Assembly: GCA_009841405.1 (NCBI GenBank)
Contig: VXLV01000067.1
Location: forward strand, 1-44,011
DNA: 44,011 bases
Reading direction: 5' to 3'
Origin: Chloroflexota bacterium
GTDB taxonomy: Bacteria; Chloroflexota; Anaerolineae; Aggregatilineales; Phototrophicaceae
The notes under the pieces: generated by a model
The model's input: only the letters and a program-made list of their open reading frames with translations
What the model was told of the DNA's origin: nothing
Database searches by the model: none
Part shown: positions 42,108-44,011 of the stretch, one piece after another
How positions within the stretch are numbered: position 1 is the stretch's first letter
Layout of the letters: each line of letters opens with the position of its first letter
Made by a program: the position numbers and the translations under genes

Positions 42108-43289
42108 ATGAGTTTGCCAGTTGACTGGGGAACATTATGGCTAGGCGGCTTTTGTCCGGTGGGGGCCCTGGGAGGTTTGCCGGTGCGCGGCGCGGATTAT
42201 GCCGCCCATCCACCACTGGATGATTTGCTGACCCCGCCCTCTGACACAATGTTGCACACTAATGTGTCGCTAAAGGCTGCGGAAGAGAAATGGTCGGAAC
42301 GACTGGACGGCGCGATGGTTGTCCTGGCGCGCGATACCTACCGCGCTCGCCGCTTGCTGCATCAGGCGGCGGGGATTCAGCCCGGCGAATGGGTCGGTAT
42401 CCCGGCGAATGCCAGCCATGACCTGGCGGAGTCTATCAAACATCATGAGGCGCTGCCGCGCTTTCTGGATTTTGACGCGCAGCTGCGGCTTAGTACGTCC
42501 CGTACGCGTTTCACCTGGACGCAGGTGCTGCGCGGGTTGTGGCAGCCGCAGCACGCTGCCTGGCTCGACTGCGCTGACACCCTGCCTACGATTCCCCTTC
42601 CTGGCGCGGCAGAGCGCCCGGCGGTGACGCTCTACGGTTTGCATCTGCCTGATGTTGACGACCGCCCCGGCGCGCTGCTGGTATTCAGTGATGAGGCGCT
42701 ATATGCAGAGGTGAAAGCATTGCGTCAACCGGCTGACTGCCCGCACGCAGCGCAGGCAATCGCGCAGTGTGAACGTCTGCCAGAACTGGCAGAGCGGCAA
42801 AACGCGAATCTGGCGGAGGCGCGGCGCGGCCTGCGAGAAGCCGCCGGGCTGGCGACGTTCGCGCCCAACAGTCTGGCGCTGGCGACCGCGGTCGCGGTAC
42901 AGATTCCACTGGAGTGCGATGCCGCCACGTTTTACGCCTACGTTGAGCAGGAAAATACGCCCGTGCGCTGGCTGCCACAGATTCAACCATTGCATTATGC
43001 CGCGCTCCGTACCGACGGCGCGCCAGATCATCGGGTATCGGCGGCGAACCTCGCCCGCTGGTTGTACGTCCCGGTGGGGCCAGATTACACCTTTGAGGAG
43101 ATCAAACACCTTGTGCTCGGCATCGTCAAAGCGGCGGAATATCTCGGTGTGCGCTGGCGCAGCAATCCAGCCCATGCGGCCGAGTACGCTGCCTTGATGG
43201 ATCAAACTTATGGCGCCGGGCATGATGCCTACCGCCCCTTGTTTGCGCTGGACGGAGCCTTCGCAGCGGGAGATTTGCCATGCGGTTGA
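42108..43289 (+). CDS. DegT-like/aminotransferase-like protein, uncertain
   Basis: A 393-residue protein that I only partly recognise. The segment RARRLLHQAAGIQPGEWVGIPANASHDLAESIKHHEALPRFLDFDAQLRL resembles the early large domain of DegT/DnrJ/EryC1 fold-type I PLP enzymes (VGIPA...FVDID). I do not see a clear PLP-binding Lys, so it may not be catalytic. The later part (NARLA..., VGPDYTFEEIKHLVLGIVKAAEYLGVRW) is like the small domain. It lies between the Zur-like gene and COG0523 genes, so it is probably expressed in zinc limitation. The ATG at 42108 has a GAGGAGAAAG site; an earlier ATG at 42090 lacks one. Codon use looks unlike the rest of the window. Confidence 0.6.
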   Translation: MSLPVDWGTLWLGGFCPVGALGGLPVRGADYAAHPPLDDLLTPPSDTMLHTNVSLKAAEEKWSERLDGAMVVLARDTYRARRLLHQAAGIQPGEWVGIPANASHDLAESIKHHEALPRFLDFDAQLRLSTSRTRFTWTQVLRGLWQPQHAAWLDCADTLPTIPLPGAAERPAVTLYGLHLPDVDDRPGALLVFSDEALYAEVKALRQPADCPHAAQAIAQCERLPELAERQNANLAEARRGLREAAGLATFAPNSLALATAVAVQIPLECDAATFYAYVEQENTPVRWLPQIQPLHYAALRTDGAPDHRVSAANLARWLYVPVGPDYTFEEIKHLVLGIVKAAEYLGVRWRSNPAHAAEYAALMDQTYGAGHDAYRPLFALDGAFAAGDLPCG

Positions 43290-43735
43290 TCGCCATCACC
43301 GGGATGCTGCACCAGCCAAAAGCCAAGTTAACGCGGGCGCTCATTGAGCTCTTGTCGACCAAAACTGACCGCCTCGCGCTGATGGACAATAGCGACGTGC
43401 CGCTGGCGATTGATGGCGTAACGAGCCAACGGCTGACGGGCGGCTGCGTCTGTTGTTCGCTGGCGACGGCGCTTATCTCGCTTCTAGGGCGACTGGATGC
43501 AGATTATGCGCTGCTACCTGTCTCGGCGCTGGCAGACCCGGGGGCGCTGGCGTCGATCCTGGCTAGTTTACGGAGCGAGCGCATTCAGATAACAACAGTG
43601 TCCCTCATTGATACTCTGACTCAGACTCGTAACCCGTATCTGACGCGGAAACTGGAGTCCTATAGCGATTTTCAGGTTCAAGAGCCATTTGAAATGTCGG
43701 ACACCATTCATGCCGCGATAGGCGCGCCGAAGTGA
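43280..43735 (+). CDS. Degenerate COG0523 (CobW/G3E-like) protein
   Basis: A 151-residue protein starting MRLIAITGMLHQPKAKLTRALIELL, the place of a G3E GTPase P-loop, but with HQPKAKL in place of GxGKT, so GTP binding is unlikely. It keeps the CxCC metal-binding motif as GGCVCCSLATALISLLGRL (about residues 52-70) and the strand ALLPVSALADPGALASIL that follows in the family. It is only half the usual length and lacks the C-terminal CobW_C domain. The start overlaps the stop of the upstream gene by 10 bases. It may hold or pass metal to the full-length GTPase that follows. Confidence 0.7.
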   Translation: MRLIAITGMLHQPKAKLTRALIELLSTKTDRLALMDNSDVPLAIDGVTSQRLTGGCVCCSLATALISLLGRLDADYALLPVSALADPGALASILASLRSERIQITTVSLIDTLTQTRNPYLTRKLESYSDFQVQEPFEMSDTIHAAIGAPK

Positions 43736-43793
43736 GGAAGCGGATCTTGCATCTCTGTACGAAAACGACAGTTAATGTAGAGGAGGCAGAAAC

Positions 43794-44011
43794 ATGATGA
43801 ATACCCTTGAAACACGAGTTCCCGTTACTGTGCTGACCGGCTTTCTGGGCTCAGGCAAAACCACGCTGCTCAACCGCATCCTGACCGAGAATCACGGCAA
43901 GAAAATCGCGGTGATTGAGAATGAATTCGGCGAGGTCGGCATCGACAACGATCTGGTCATTGGCGCGGAGGAAGAAATCTTCGAGATGAACAACGGCTGT
44001 ATCTGCTGCAC
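43794..44011 (+). CDS. COG0523 family GTPase (CobW/ZNG1-like), partial at window end
   Basis: The first 72 residues of a G3E-family metallochaperone GTPase, cut by the window end. Walker A is [16 protein letters not shown], followed by [15 protein letters not shown] and the CxCC motif NNGCICC. Such GTPases deliver zinc or another metal to client enzymes under limitation; in Zur regulons they help cells survive zinc starvation. AGGAGG at 43781-43786 is a strong ribosome binding site. Full length is expected to be about 300-400 residues. Confidence 0.93.
   Translation, partial: MMNTLETRVPVTVLTGFLGSGKTTLLNRILTENHGKKIAVIENEFGEVGIDNDLVIGAEEEIFEMNNGCICC

Overview
The window looks like a chromosomal segment of an uncultured Chloroflexota bacterium (Anaerolineae-like). 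The reasons are high GC, an abundance of family 5 ABC substrate-binding proteins without lipoboxes, CSLREA beta-helix surface proteins, PhyH and LLM oxidoreductases, and dense interspersed palindromes of the GTAGGGGCGA type. The taxonomy is inferred from gene content; no rRNA or other strong phylogenetic marker is present.

The most notable content is a dispersed selenocysteine system. A tRNA-Sec gene (anticodon UCA, long variable arm, 6-bp D stem with 4-nt loop) lies at 2885-2980 on the minus strand. Two genes that plain translation splits at a UGA read through as complete proteins in the same frame. One is an AhpD-like peroxidase-related enzyme (16949-17527), where UGA replaces the second Cys of CxxC. 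The other is a DUF3179-like protein (27492-28385), where UGA replaces the first Cys of CxxC. Each UGA is followed about 20 nt later by a perfect hairpin suited to a bacterial SECIS. The DUF3179 hairpin has the loop GGUCU, the same as the core of the E. coli fdhF SECIS loop. Ordinary genes here use TGA as a stop, so the genetic code is standard.

Layout. 1-3000: TPR protein, a DUF262/DUF1524 (GmrSD-like) defence nuclease placed against the 3' end of tRNA-Sec, then the tRNA. 3000-6400: DUF1330 protein, HAD phosphatase, membrane-anchored TPR protein, GT2 glycosyltransferase. 6400-17500: four tandem paralogous peptide-type substrate-binding protein genes, each with its own promoter and most with a clear terminator, then a REP-flanked RAYT transposase, DppB- and DppC-type permeases and the AhpD-like selenoprotein. 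17500-20760: small unknown gene, Ada-like AraC/MGMT protein, two VUT (YhhQ-like) transporters, then a 169-bp MITE-like element. 20980-23710 (minus): operon of a TIR-like membrane protein, flavin monooxygenase and TolB-like propeller. 23940-27320 (minus): nucleotidyltransferase, very acidic protein, PdxT, DtxR-type regulator, metallophosphoesterase. 27490-29310: DUF3179 selenoprotein overlapping an acetamidase/formamidase. 29310-31000: second RAYT between REPs, GT2 glycosyltransferase and a REP pair. 31080-34600: LLM oxidoreductase and an FtsX-type permease. 34740-40430: two large beta-helix CSLREA surface proteins with a PhyH dioxygenase between them. 40500-41340: SurE. 41570-44011: a Zur-like Fur regulator with tandem palindromic operators, an aminotransferase-like protein, a degenerate COG0523 protein and the start of a full COG0523 (CobW-type) GTPase, probably a zinc-starvation operon.

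Three interspersed repeat families run through the intergenic DNA: REP-like palindromes with constant ends and covarying centres, associated with the RAYTs; CACAGAGG-type repeats, two of which form a MITE-like inverted pair; and a CCCTCCC/GGGAGGGATTTAGGG family. No CRISPR array, rRNA or phage module was seen.
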